A stretch of 64,000 nucleotides of DNA from Euonymus europaeus (Eukaryota; Streptophyta; Magnoliopsida; Celastrales; Celastraceae): contig OY756958.1 of the NCBI GenBank assembly GCA_963580455.1, positions 29,462,501 through 29,526,500 on the forward strand. The letters are read 5' to 3'. The translations under genes and the position numbers were made by a program. Shown here piece by piece: positions 11,218 to 21,243 of the stretch (positions are counted from its first letter, which is position 1; each line of letters starts with the position of its first letter). The notes under the pieces are model-generated. The model was given only the letters and a program-made list of their open reading frames with translations, was not told the origin of the DNA and searched no databases.

Positions 11218-12372
11218 CTACTCATGGTACTCATACTTGCAATCACCATAGCCTGCAAAACAGGAAAACATAAACGTAACTGTACTTAGTTAACATAAAA
11301 CCCAATAAATCATTCCTGATTCTGAATTTAAGTTTCTCTCACTTGGATCATCTGTGACGATGAGACCAGTCTGGCTGAAATCGCAACTCGATTCCCTTCT
11401 CCCATTTCCCTGGTAGTAAAGATTCATTGCGAAAGAGGCATGATTCATGCGAGTTGTCGGGTTGAAGCATGGACCTGAAGCATCATGTATTGCACTACAA
11501 TCCACATGGTTGCAAGCAAAATTTATGATTTCCTGCAGCATTGCGTCGCTTGTTGTAGGTTTTGGCACACACCAAGTCTCCTACACCCAGAATATTAATT
11601 ACTACATTTTATCTTAACCATCATTTCTTAGTTAGTTAATTACTACTGCCAAGAAAATTTTGAAATTACCCTCGTCTCGTTATCTGCTAGAGCTCCTCCT
11701 GTGGACAGTCCAAGCCTCAGATTGATTAAGAAAAGATATTAGATTTACACGTGAGATTCATTAAAAATTAAGATCTGATATATAGACAGAAAGAGATAAG
11801 TAGAGTACTTACCACTCTCATAAGTGCAGCTGCTAGTGCCTGCATAGTGTTTGTTATACAAAATCAATCAACACGTTGAGAAGAAGAAGAATGGTGCATG
11901 GTTGCAGATGTGTTTTGTACAATGTTTTCGAGGACGTACTCAGGTCGGTGGTGGAAATCAGTCCAGAGTTTGTGAAGTTGCAATGTGACTTGTGTCTTCC
12001 CATGGCTTGGTAGTACAAATTCATAGCGAAGGAGGCATGGTGCATGTGTGAGTCAGGATAGAAGCATAGACTACCTTGTTGTAACTGGCTACAATTCACA
12101 TTACCACAAGCGTAGTCCAGGTTCGCAATCAGCTCACGATTCATGGTCGAAGGGTTCGCGATGCACCAAGTTCTCTGTAACATTAATCAATCCATGGCAT
12201 CATGTCAAGAAACATCCAATTTGGAAGTGAAAAAGCACTGATTTTTTCTTCTTCCATAGTTTACCTGTCCATTTGCAGTCTTCAAAGAACCAGAGTTGAG
12301 TAACAAAAGCATCAAAAATAAGGAGCAGAAATGGAGTGGAAGAGTTGGATAGGGCATTGTGATTGTGTGCAT
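11218..12372 (-). CDS. Secreted protein with two X8 (carbohydrate-binding) domains
   Basis: Six exons: 12372-12265, 12174-11940, 11839-11813, 11698-11670, 11580-11343 and 11252-11218, giving 223 aa. An N-terminal hydrophobic stretch (HFCSLFLMLLLL) is a signal peptide. X8 domain 1 spans about residues 37-122 and starts RTWCIANPS; domain 2 starts ETWCVPKPT and runs to the C-terminus. Each has the six-cysteine pattern and the FAMNLYYQ core. X8 domains bind beta-1,3-glucan (callose) at walls and plasmodesmata (family knowledge). There is no GH17 catalytic domain and no C-terminal hydrophobic GPI signal, so it is probably soluble in the wall. Upstream in-frame ATGs at 12453 and 12450 are rejected because a TATA box lies only about 8 bases before them. 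The two domains with similar intron positions suggest an internal duplication. Confidence 0.88.
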
Positions 12373-12460
12373 TAAGTTGGTGGTGATGGAAAGAGTAGAG
12401 TGAGACTCTTTTTTCAAGCTCAATATTGTGTATCTACCACTACTTCTCATCATGCATTCT

Positions 12461-12468
12461 TATATATA
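12461..12468 (-). promoter_or_regulatory. TATA box of the X8 gene
   Basis: TATATATA on the minus strand. A start of transcription about 30 bases downstream (near 12435) leaves 12372 as the first usable in-frame ATG, which decides the start codon of the X8 gene. Confidence 0.5.
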
Positions 12469-12469
12469 C

Positions 12470-14160
12470 TAATAGTTTGTGTAAAAATATTTTAAGGGTT
12501 GAAGGAAGTACGTAGGATTTGTGTGAAGAGAGAGTTAGGTATTGCTCAGTATTTGTGCTTCAAGAGGTTGGCTGGTTGGGGGTTCACATATTGTGTCTTG
12601 TAGATATAGAACTTGCTTGATCACCAGAACCAGAAGATAATGAAAGCCCACTGGTTAGCAAATGGGCCGAATTAGATCATGTGCTACTGAAATTTCAAAG
12701 GGTACGGGCTTGAGCTAAACTGGACTGAACTGGCAATTCCATTATTTTGGGCTTGATTTTGCTTATTTGGACTTGTTGCTCGGGCTTATATCTTTGAAGC
12801 CGTTCTTGTAATTTTAGTTTGAACTTTCGAGGGTCGCATCAATTAGCTACTGCACCAGTCACAATGATCACATTACGGAATATTTGGAATAAGTGATACA
12901 AATATTTTATTTGTGACTTACTCTTGAATTAAAATAATACTTTTATCATGTAAATTCAACATAAGTTATTATTTTTTTGATACAAGGAAGAGGGAATATC
13001 CAACAGAAGCACGGAAGCTCAATAAATCGGAATCGATAGGCTACACAGATGAAGGTAGTTCTCTCATTTTTACAATTCTCACCATAATAATAATGAATCT
13101 CACTCAAATTGACGATTTTACAACTCTCGTCATAATGAAAATAAATATTATCATAACGTAAGTTGTTATTATTTTTATTCACATTTAACATGATATAAAT
13201 TTGTAGATCAAATTTTCATTCTTTAATTTGTAGATCAAATTAAAGTTGATGGCTTGCCCCTGGCCTTGAGCGGTGATCCCATCCGCCGCGTGGAACATGT
13301 TTTTGTCAACAAAATGGAGCTCCACTGTTCTTCTAGTTGTTGTTAAATGTCAAGCTAATCATATTTCCTGAGAAGATAAAGTAGGGAGTTGATATATATA
13401 AAGCAACTCGTGAGGATACACACTTCTTTAAAAATTATCAGAAAGTATATAAATTATCATTAAAATAAAAAGGAATACGTGCCCGATGTATTTTAGAAAT
13501 TGGAGAACTGAAAAAGAACAATATTTTTAATTTGGTGATCTGGGCTAAATTATAACATAATCAGAGAAGGATATTTACTTGCTCTTTTTTTTTTTTTTTT
13601 TTGAGGAAACTCTCTTTTTCTTCTTGATATATCTCAATGAGTAAATGGTGATTCGAATCAGAGACAAATAATCAATAAAGGGTGGCTTAGCTTGCTTTTT
13701 TATTTTATTTTTAAATTTCTTGATATATCTTATCAACGTGGATACATACGAATCTCGTATAGTGTTATAAATTATCTAATAATTATCAGAGCATGCACGT
13801 GCTATATTTCTAGCACAGAGAATTTGACTGGTTATCGTTTATGAAAGACAAAATAATCTGAGTTCAAGATCCCTTTTTTGAAATGAGTCTTCTTACAAGT
13901 TCCCTGATTGTAAATTGGTATTATGACACATGGAAGGAAATTCACCAGTTGGATCTAGCTGGCACTGTTGGGGGAACAATTTTTATGTCTAGAGAGTATG
14001 TCTAGTATGTCTAATAAAATATAAACTAAAATACAGAGAGCTCAGAGAAATTAATAAGTTAGGGCTCAGCGTATAAATTAGTGTATGCGCTCCACTAAAC
14101 AAATGCGATCACGTGGGTAGGAGCGTATACCCTAAGAAATAATGTAGAGTTCTATTCCTT
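12470..14160. other. Spacer between X8 gene and P450 array
   Basis: No gene seen. It contains a short direct duplication ('tttgtagatcaaatt' at about 13200 and 13227), a T-run near 13586-13602, and two stretches with tRNA-like B-box words ('gattcgaatcagaga' near 13652; 'gagttcaagatccc' near 13860) that look like decayed SINEs. Confidence 0.35.
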
Positions 14161-14162
14161 CT

Positions 14163-14172
14163 ATATATAAAT
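14163..14172 (+). promoter_or_regulatory. TATA box of P450 gene 1
   Basis: TATATAAATA 83 bases upstream of the ATG at 14255. Confidence 0.55.
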
Positions 14173-14254
14173 AAGTGAGTTTATTCTTTCACGATACACA
14201 AGAGAGTAAGAAACAGAATATACCAGAAAAAGAGTACTGTGTGGAGAACTGAAG

Positions 14255-16087
14255 ATGGCGGATATCTTAGTTTTAGTCCTTGCAGGTGCTGCTGCATCTT
14301 ATTATGTGTTTTGGTTCCTCAAGAACGCAAATGAATGGTATTTCTGTTCGAAGAAGAAGAATCTGCCTCCAGGAGATATGGGATGGCCTGTCATTGGAAA
14401 CATGATTCCCTTCTTGAGAGCCTTCAAATCTGCTAACCCAGCACCCTTCCACGACAACTTGATTAAAAAGTACATTTTCCTTTTCTTTTCTTAGTTTCGA
14501 ATCCCGAGATATGGTCTAAAGATCGATAAAGCTCAACCTCAAACACTCGAATGCCTTTTAAAAGATGAAATCGTACGAAATTTGAGTCAGAATTACAAAT
14601 AATATCTCAAATGGATTGGGCATAACCCCTCTCTCGTATTCTTCTTCTTACTTCTTACAACTTTGATCTTTCTTATCTCGCAATTTCTTGAAATTATAAC
14701 ATACAGTATATATATGTACGTGTTATATATATGGTGCAGGTATGGAAAAACGGGTATTTACAAGAATCACTTGTTTGGGAGTCCGATAATCATCGTTTCT
14801 CAGGCCGATTTATGCAAGGCGGTGTTAACGGATGACAGAAATTTCGGACTCTCTTATCCAAATATGAAGGAACTTTTGGGAAAGAGATCGATTTCTAATC
14901 TCGACGGAGTCGAACATAAACGTTTACGCAGACTAACAACCGCTCCGATCAATGGAGTAAGTGCTTTGTCCGGGTACATTGAGCTTATTGAGCAAGTATT
15001 TAGGGTTTCACTGGAGGAAATGGCTAGCATGAACAGGCCTGTAGAGCTTTTCAGTGAATTAAAGCTTGCAGGATTTAAGGTTGCAACCAATATTTTCTTT
15101 GGACCACAAGGTTATTCGGTTCTTCAGCCATTGACAGAGCTGTTTGGTTACATCACTAAAGCTTGCTTGGCACGCCCGATTAACATCCCTGGATTTCCAT
15201 ACCACAAGGCACTCAAGGTGAAAATAATTTATTTGAAAGATGATTTGTACATTTTTGGAAACACATATATTTAACAAATTAATTAAATGCTAATTATCAG
15301 GCACGACATAAGATGGTGGAGATTGTGGATGCTACTATTCAAGACAGGAAAATGAAGAACAAAAACATGGAGTCTGAGGAAAAGAAATGCATGTTAGATT
15401 TACTGCTGGAACTTGAAAGTGAAGATGGTGAAAAGATGGACAACGAGACTATCATTGATTTACTCTCTGTATTGGTTTTTGGTGGCCATGAATCTACGGC
15501 AGTCGTCACGATGTGGCTGATGATATATCTTCATGATAATCCAGAGATCTTACAGAAGGTCAAGGTATAAGATTTCTCTATTAACCTTGCTTATTCATTT
15601 TTCTTCAATTTTATCACAGTAGGTATTTACGTAATGATCTTCGCATCTTTCAGGAAGAACAAGAGAGTATCATAGCGAAACGACCATCGACACAGAAGGG
15701 TTTAACCATGGCAGAGATCAAAGAAATGAGTTACACCGCAAAGGTAATTAATTGAGTTAGCCAGACAAAGATGTTGGATCTAATCTTTATAACAATTAAT
15801 CACAAGGCCCTAAGGGCCTTAAACTTTGCAAATAACTTTTGTCCAGGTGATTCAAGAAGTACTTCGCTTGTCTACTCTTGGAGTTGGAGCTTTTCGTTAT
15901 TCAAAAGCAGATATTGAGATGAACGGTTAGTTTTGTGTACACTCTTTCTTTTTTTTACAGGTGAGCATGTGAGCTAGAGGTAAAGTTATGGGGTGCAATG
16001 CAACATAGAAACCAAGAAATCACATATTCAATTTTTGAAAACAACCTTCCACATATTAATCATGTGAGATAAAATATGCGTACGTCT

Positions 16088-16118
<31 letters not shown>

Positions 16119-16699
16119 CGACCACTCACTACGAAATATTTACATTTATACCAATTAATTTCCTCGTTTTGTTTTCAATGCATGTATGTGATAGGATACA
16201 CCATACCCAAAGGATGGAAAGTTTTGGTCATGTATAAAGTTGTTCAAATGGATCCAGAAAATTTTGCCAACCCTAGATCATTTGATCCTTCTAGATGGGA
16301 CGAGCACGTAAGTATAATAATACTCATTTTATTTTTCTCTTATGTATTTTAGTTTCAAAGAAAGGCTAAACTCATGTGTTCTTTTTGCATGTTTTGGCAA
16401 ACAGAATAAGAATATGAAAGCCGGAACTTACACACCATTTGGACTTGGGAGTAGGATTTGCCCAGGAAATGAACTAGCCAAGACTAAACTTATCGTTTTT
16501 CTACATTGTTTTCTGCCTCACTACAAGTAAACATTCACTTTTCTTAATTAATATGTATATATAAATTGTAAATCTCATCTCCTTGTGTAATGTGATGTGC
16601 AGGCTGGAGCGGATTAATCCAAATTGCCGTGTTGTGTCCTTTCCAAATCCAAGACCTACAGACAACTATCTCGTCAAAATCACAAAACTCGCAAAATAA
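14255..16699 (+). CDS. Cytochrome P450, CYP88-like, gene 1 of 3
   Basis: Eight exons: 14255-14469, 14740-15217, 15301-15564, 15654-15743, 15847-15925, 16195-16307, 16405-16526 and 16603-16699, giving 485 aa. It has an N-terminal membrane anchor (about 5-22) and the proline hinge [13 protein letters not shown]. The I-helix oxygen-binding motif GGHEST is at 292-297, the K-helix ExxR at 353-356 (EVLR), the PERF-type motif FDPSRW, and the heme motif [10 protein letters not shown] with Cys432. Overall it resembles CYP88 enzymes (ent-kaurenoic acid oxidase and the triterpene-oxidising relatives): ER-bound monooxygenases needing a P450 reductase. It is the most divergent of the three ([29 protein letters not shown]), so its substrate may differ. 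Intron 5 is 269 bases and holds a SINE-like remnant. The substrate is not readable from sequence. Confidence 0.9.
15945..16080 (+). repeat. SINE-like remnant in P450-1 intron 5
   Basis: It contains a tRNA A-box-like word ('gagctagaggtaaag') followed about 45 bases later by a B-box-like word ('aaatcacatattcaattt'). The spacing and order resemble tRNA-derived plant SINEs. The matching introns of the other two P450 genes (22765-22862 and 25897-26006) lack it. A (TA)n run follows at 16089-16114. The call is tentative because both boxes are degenerate. Confidence 0.3.
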
Positions 16700-17152
16700 T
16701 CAGTGGGGAAAAAATGTGCTAATTCAGTTGGGACTTAATTATTTTAAATCTGCTGCTGTTATTTATGGGACTTTTAGTGTGAAAAGGCTATGTTGTCACG
16801 CTCCAATACAAAAATTCTGTGAAGTATTTATTAATATTCTAGAATGGCATTTAATAATTCATCTATTTTGTTTCTCTCTAGAATACAATATTTGTCCAAT
16901 TATTGTAGGAAAGATCAATAACAAAATCTGAAATAAAATTTTGATAAAAAATAATTTATTTCTCCTTTTTTCAGTCCTTCGGTGGCTGGGGTTGGAATTC
17001 AATTGGCTGGAGAATTTTCAATCCATCATTTGTTTTATTCATTTTTACTGTCAGAGATATGATACTCAATTAATCCCCATGATTTGTCCCCAGTCCCCAC
17101 ATCGTCCGTCCATTAATCCACCTCCAAACTCTAGAAGTCAAGAACAAGCACT
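16700..17152. other. P450-1 3' flank
   Basis: Probable 3' UTR and spacer. No coding frame with family resemblance. Confidence 0.3.
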
Positions 17153-18945
17153 ATTTTTTGATAAACAGGCTTAGCCTAGCAATATATTACTTTACCCTCA
17201 CCAATGGCGGAGGAACACCAATGTACAAACTTGAGGAAATAAAGCACTAAAAATCCTTCAAGAAGAAGGATCAATAACAAAATAATGAAAAAGAAAGCAA
17301 AACATAATTTTTGCTAGAAAGATAAAAACATAACACAACTTCAAAACATTCCAGATGTGCTTGAGGGAATATTTCTCCAAGACTTGAGGCTGCAAGAGGA
17401 ATAAATAATTTGGCAACTTGAATATGGGAAGTTAGGAATTAACTTGCAAATCCATAACTGTAATCTTACAAACACCAGATGCAGCATATTTGACCACTCC
17501 ACTGCTTTTCCTTCAAAAATTAACTCATTTCTAGCCTTCCATATAGACCAAACAACAACCAAAAATATCATCTGCCACCACTTTTTTTGTATTTTCCCCA
17601 GTATAGATATACTGTTCCATTGTTCAAAAAAATGACATATGTCTTCTGGAAGGCACCAATACAATCCCCACCATTTGATGATCTTGTACCATAGACTTGG
17701 CCCGGGCAATGGCAAAATAGGTGGTTGATGGATTCTGGACCATGCGCACAGAAAGGACATGAGTTAGCAGAGTTCGCAATGATTCCTCTTTGAACGAGGA
17801 AATCTCTTGTGGACAGCTTCTTGTGGAATAAAATCCATGAGAAAATTTCAACTTTTGGTGGCACTAAACCCCTCCATATCTTGTGCAATATTTGGCAATT
17901 CAGTGAAGGTGTAACACTCTGATCATAACTCCCTTCAAGTAATTTTTGGTATGCTGATGAAACAGTGAAATTTCCACTACTATCATGCTTCCATATCACT
18001 TTGTCAATTCTTGTTTTTGATAGCTGAAAACAATTTAATAAAGATAATAAACGCTCTAGCAATTCTTCTTCCCATCTGAAAAGCCGCCTACGCCAAAGAA
18101 GACTCCAAACCCAAGTTGAATCTATCCAATGTCCCATTTCAGAGACCACCTTTGATTGCTGTAATGATAAAGCATAGAGTCTATGATAAGAGTCACTCAG
18201 TGGAGAATCTGATATCCATTTGTCTAGCCAAAACTTGGTGTTTTTACCATTACCAACTGCATGATGTATACCTTCAACATAGAGCTTACTAGTTGTTGAT
18301 TGTGCTGCCACTGTCAGATTGTGTATTGACTTCCATAATGTGGACGCTGATGATATACAAGGTGTATGGATGGATTGCATATGACATCTTCGCCTATCGT
18401 ACTTCTCCGAGATGACTTGCCGCCACATTGATTTTTCCTCTTTTTGAAACCTCCACGCCCATTTTAATAGCATTGCTTGATTTTTCAGCTTTATGTTCCC
18501 TATTCCCAGACCTCCATGCTTCTTTGGTTTGATAACCTGCTGCCAATTAATTGGATGGATCTTTTTCTTGTCTGCCTCATCACCCCATAGGAATTCTCTT
18601 TGCAGTTTCTCAATTTTCTTAGCAACTGAGGAAGGCATTTTAAATAAGGACATGAAATACAAAGGCAGATTTGATAGGGCAGATTTTATCAGAGTAACTC
18701 TACCCCCAATCGATAATTGCCTACTCTTCCAAGAAGCCAACTTCAATTTGAACTTCTCAATGACTGGTCTCCAAGTTGAGGCTTTTTTATAGTTTCCCCC
18801 CAACATCATACCCAGATATTTTACCGGTAAAGACTCATTCACTAAATTGTGCTTCAAAGCCATGTCTGCCACCCACTGTTTGCAGTCTCCAATACCAACT
18901 ATGGAGCTTTTTGAAAAATTTGAATTTCTCCCAAGATGCTATTGA
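17153..18945 (-). mobile_element. 5'-truncated LINE (L1-type) retrotransposon, broken
   Basis: A 434-codon frame (18872-17568) holds the C-terminal part of a reverse transcriptase ORF2. It runs from SSIVGIGDCKQWVAD, through LPVKYLGMMLGG, SWKSRQLSIGGRVTLIKSAL and the zinc-binding zf-RVT region (FTVSSAYQKLL, PPKVEIFSWILFHKKLSTRD), to CPFCAHGPESINHLFCHC. Near 17700 the frame shifts, and homology continues in another frame to a stop at 17341 (WSIWKARNELIFEG). The catalytic palm and endonuclease are absent, lost by 5' truncation near 18945. A 3' UTR ends in a short A-run (seen as Ts at 17154-17159). The element is dead and lies antisense to the P450 genes. Confidence 0.9.
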
Positions 18946-19528
18946 TAATTAATTGGTCATCACCAACCGAAAGATCATTCAAAAACAAGGCACAAATGTA
19001 CAAAACCCGAACAAAACTGTCCCTCCCACAGCCATATAAAATTAAAAGATAATAGTCCACTCTTCCATGCAAGTCCACAAAGAGCATAAGTTAAGAGAGT
19101 GACGTAGAAACCAATAGATTAGACCTAATTGTGCATCAGATACGTACGTACCAGAGTTTAGAATTCAAGACCAAGCACCGTGAGCTATCGGTCTCTTGAA
19201 TTTTTAGAAATTGTGTGGTTCGAACTCTTTTGCAGTTCTGTAATAGCGTGAGTGTTGGGACTCTCATGTCAATTTCTCAATTTTTCTACGAACCGTCGGA
19301 CACGATTCATCGGCTTTCTCTTGAATCGGGCGGTTTATATACTTTTGCAATATTTTTGTAGCAAATTTCCTTGGACCTCACAAACGGAGTGAGGGTTAAG
19401 GGATAATAAGGAATCTGATAACTTGGGCTGGCCCAATGATAAGGAAGGCTCGTGTACGCAAATACCCAATAAACCGGTCTCTAATTGGCCGAATAATGTG
19501 ACTCCCGGCCCTGTACAAGTTGTACTTA
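18946..19528. other. Spacer between LINE and Harbinger-like element
   Basis: No gene recognised. The short open frame at 19087-18899 (minus) overlaps the LINE edge and matches nothing known to me. Confidence 0.3.
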
Positions 19529-20769
19529 GAGCATTATCAGCAGCTCCTCTATAACATCCTCTATCCCCATATTTAAGGATTATATGAAAAAAATACTAAT
19601 CCAGTAGGTTCTCTATCCCTAAATAATTCTCTATCCTAATCCTTATATCCAAGTTGAGTCTCCAAGTTGAGGGAGCTGCAAAGACCGGTCCCTATCCCAT
19701 ATCTGCCTCTAGTTTGCTGACACGTATCATGTTTTGACGGAACAAAATTTCCGTAAAGAAAGAAACGCGCTCCTCCCTCTTCTCCCGCTCGACCTTCTTC
19801 TCCCGCTCGACCTTCTTCTCCATTTCTCTCTACTGGGCAGGTCGATCTCCGTTCACGACGGGCGAGCATAATCGAGCCTCTTCTCCCTCTCGAGCCACTT
19901 CTCCCTCATTGTCTCTACTGGGCAGGTTGATCTCCGTTGACGATCGACAACCATAATCGAAGGAATTAGGTAAACTATGTGTAATTTGCGATTATTCTTC
20001 TATTTTTGATTTATGTGAACGCAAATGAACTTGGATTTTGCTTTTTCATACCACTGTGTTTGCGCATGTCCTGTGTGATGTCAACTTTGATAGACGATTT
20101 CTCAGCTTTTCCTTTGCGTTTTCCATTGGTTTGTTCTTCAACACCCTCCATGGTATCAGTTTGATGAGTAGTAGTTTTAGGCACCCTTTCAGCCTCATCC
20201 TCAGAATCAAATGAAAAACCATCCAGTGTCCCTATATGTATACTATTGTGTTTGTAATCCTGAAATGAGTTTATGTTTTTCCTAGGATTTTAGTGGTTTT
20301 TTAAAAGGAATTGCTTGCACAACAACCGTTCGACAAAAAGCCTCATTGGATTTGCAAACCTGTTATAATGAACAATGAATTTGCATTTAGCATTCTGTTG
20401 CTTGCCTCTTTTCATTTTCTCATATGTTACTCTAATGATAGCCCTTGTGTGTGCTTGCGAACTAGTTCTCTGCTTCTCTCTTTCATTTACACAAATACAC
20501 TGACATAGTGCACTCTAATTACATTCATGTGACATAGTGAACTGCTCTGAATTTTTTGGACATAATTCTGTTTTTGTATATTATGTTAATTACATTTTAT
20601 GCGACTCTTGAAGGCATATTACTGTTATACATTTAAATTTTAAATATCAAATTTCAAAATTTAAAATTTAGGGAACCAATATAAGGACACTGATGGGTGC
20701 GTATAGCTGAAACTGACTCCCTATCCTGAAAAGTGATCATATAAACTGTTAGCATAGGGATAAATGCTC
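19529..20769. mobile_element. PIF/Harbinger-like non-autonomous element (candidate)
   Basis: A TTA trinucleotide flanks both ends (19526-19528 and 20770-20772), as expected for the TWA target site of Harbinger elements. Just inside are short inverted termini GAGCATT (19529-19535) and AATGCTC (20763-20769). The interior holds a minus-strand coding remnant (20011-20232) and two kinds of internal duplication: a tandem 'ctcccgctcgaccttctt' repeat near 19785-19822, and two copies of 'tctctactgggcaggt' about 84 bases apart. The terminal repeats are short, so the boundaries are plausible rather than proven. No transposase is present. Confidence 0.5.
20011..20232 (-). pseudogene. Coding remnant inside the Harbinger-like element
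   Basis: The minus-strand frame is open for about 74 codons to a TAA at 20011-20013. It opens LDGFSFDSEDEAERVP, then has acidic and lysine-rich text (NGKRKGKAEKSSIKVDITQD). The composition resembles the linker of Myb/SANT-like ORF1 proteins of PIF/Harbinger transposons, but I cannot align a Myb domain. An AG acceptor precedes the segment, so it may be a single old exon. Confidence 0.35.
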
Positions 20770-21151
20770 TTAGAAGACAACAACGTGGGGTTGGAAAACA
20801 TTTCTAAAAATATGGCCACACCACTATCCATGTGCTACACTACAAACACATATCATGATGGGCTGATGGGCCCCATGGCACGTGCTGCTTTGTCAAGTAA
20901 TTTATTTTTTTCAAAAAAATAAAAGAGAGGAGAAAATAGACTGTCTTCTATATCTGATAATAAACAAAAGATTCCTCATGACGGTCAGATCCGCCAAGAA
21001 AGCAACTGTGGCCTGTGGAGCAACAGTCATGTTCATTTTTTGTCAAAACGGGGCTGCTTTTAATTATAAGTCAAAATTTAGCACCTTTTGCTATAATATT
21101 ATCGCACATTCTGGTTCTGTCACGGACAACTCACGACTTAATTGATTACTT

Positions 21152-21159
21152 TATAAATA
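21152..21159 (+). promoter_or_regulatory. TATA box of P450 gene 2
   Basis: TATAAATA 92 bases upstream of the ATG at 21244. The alternative in-frame ATG at 21175 is only about 16 bases downstream of this box and would lie before the expected transcription start. This supports 21244, after the (GA)n run at 21216-21237, as the true start. Confidence 0.55.
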
Positions 21160-21243
21160 TGTTTCTATATATATATGGATCATCTTGGTATTGCAAGGAT
21201 TAGAAGAGAAAAACAGAGAGAGAGAGAGAGAGAGAGAGTGATT

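Noticed and set aside
12373..12453. Upstream ATGs extending the X8 protein
   Set aside because: They sit about 8 bases from the TATA box, before the likely transcription start, and would bury the signal peptide.
18899..19087. Open frame at the 5' edge of the LINE
   Set aside because: Different frame from the reverse transcriptase, with no RT motif. The LINE similarity stops near 18945.
21175..21243. Upstream in-frame ATG extending P450 gene 2
   Set aside because: It lies about 16 bases after the TATA box and adds an Arg/Glu run encoded by a GA microsatellite. The family begins at the membrane anchor from 21244.
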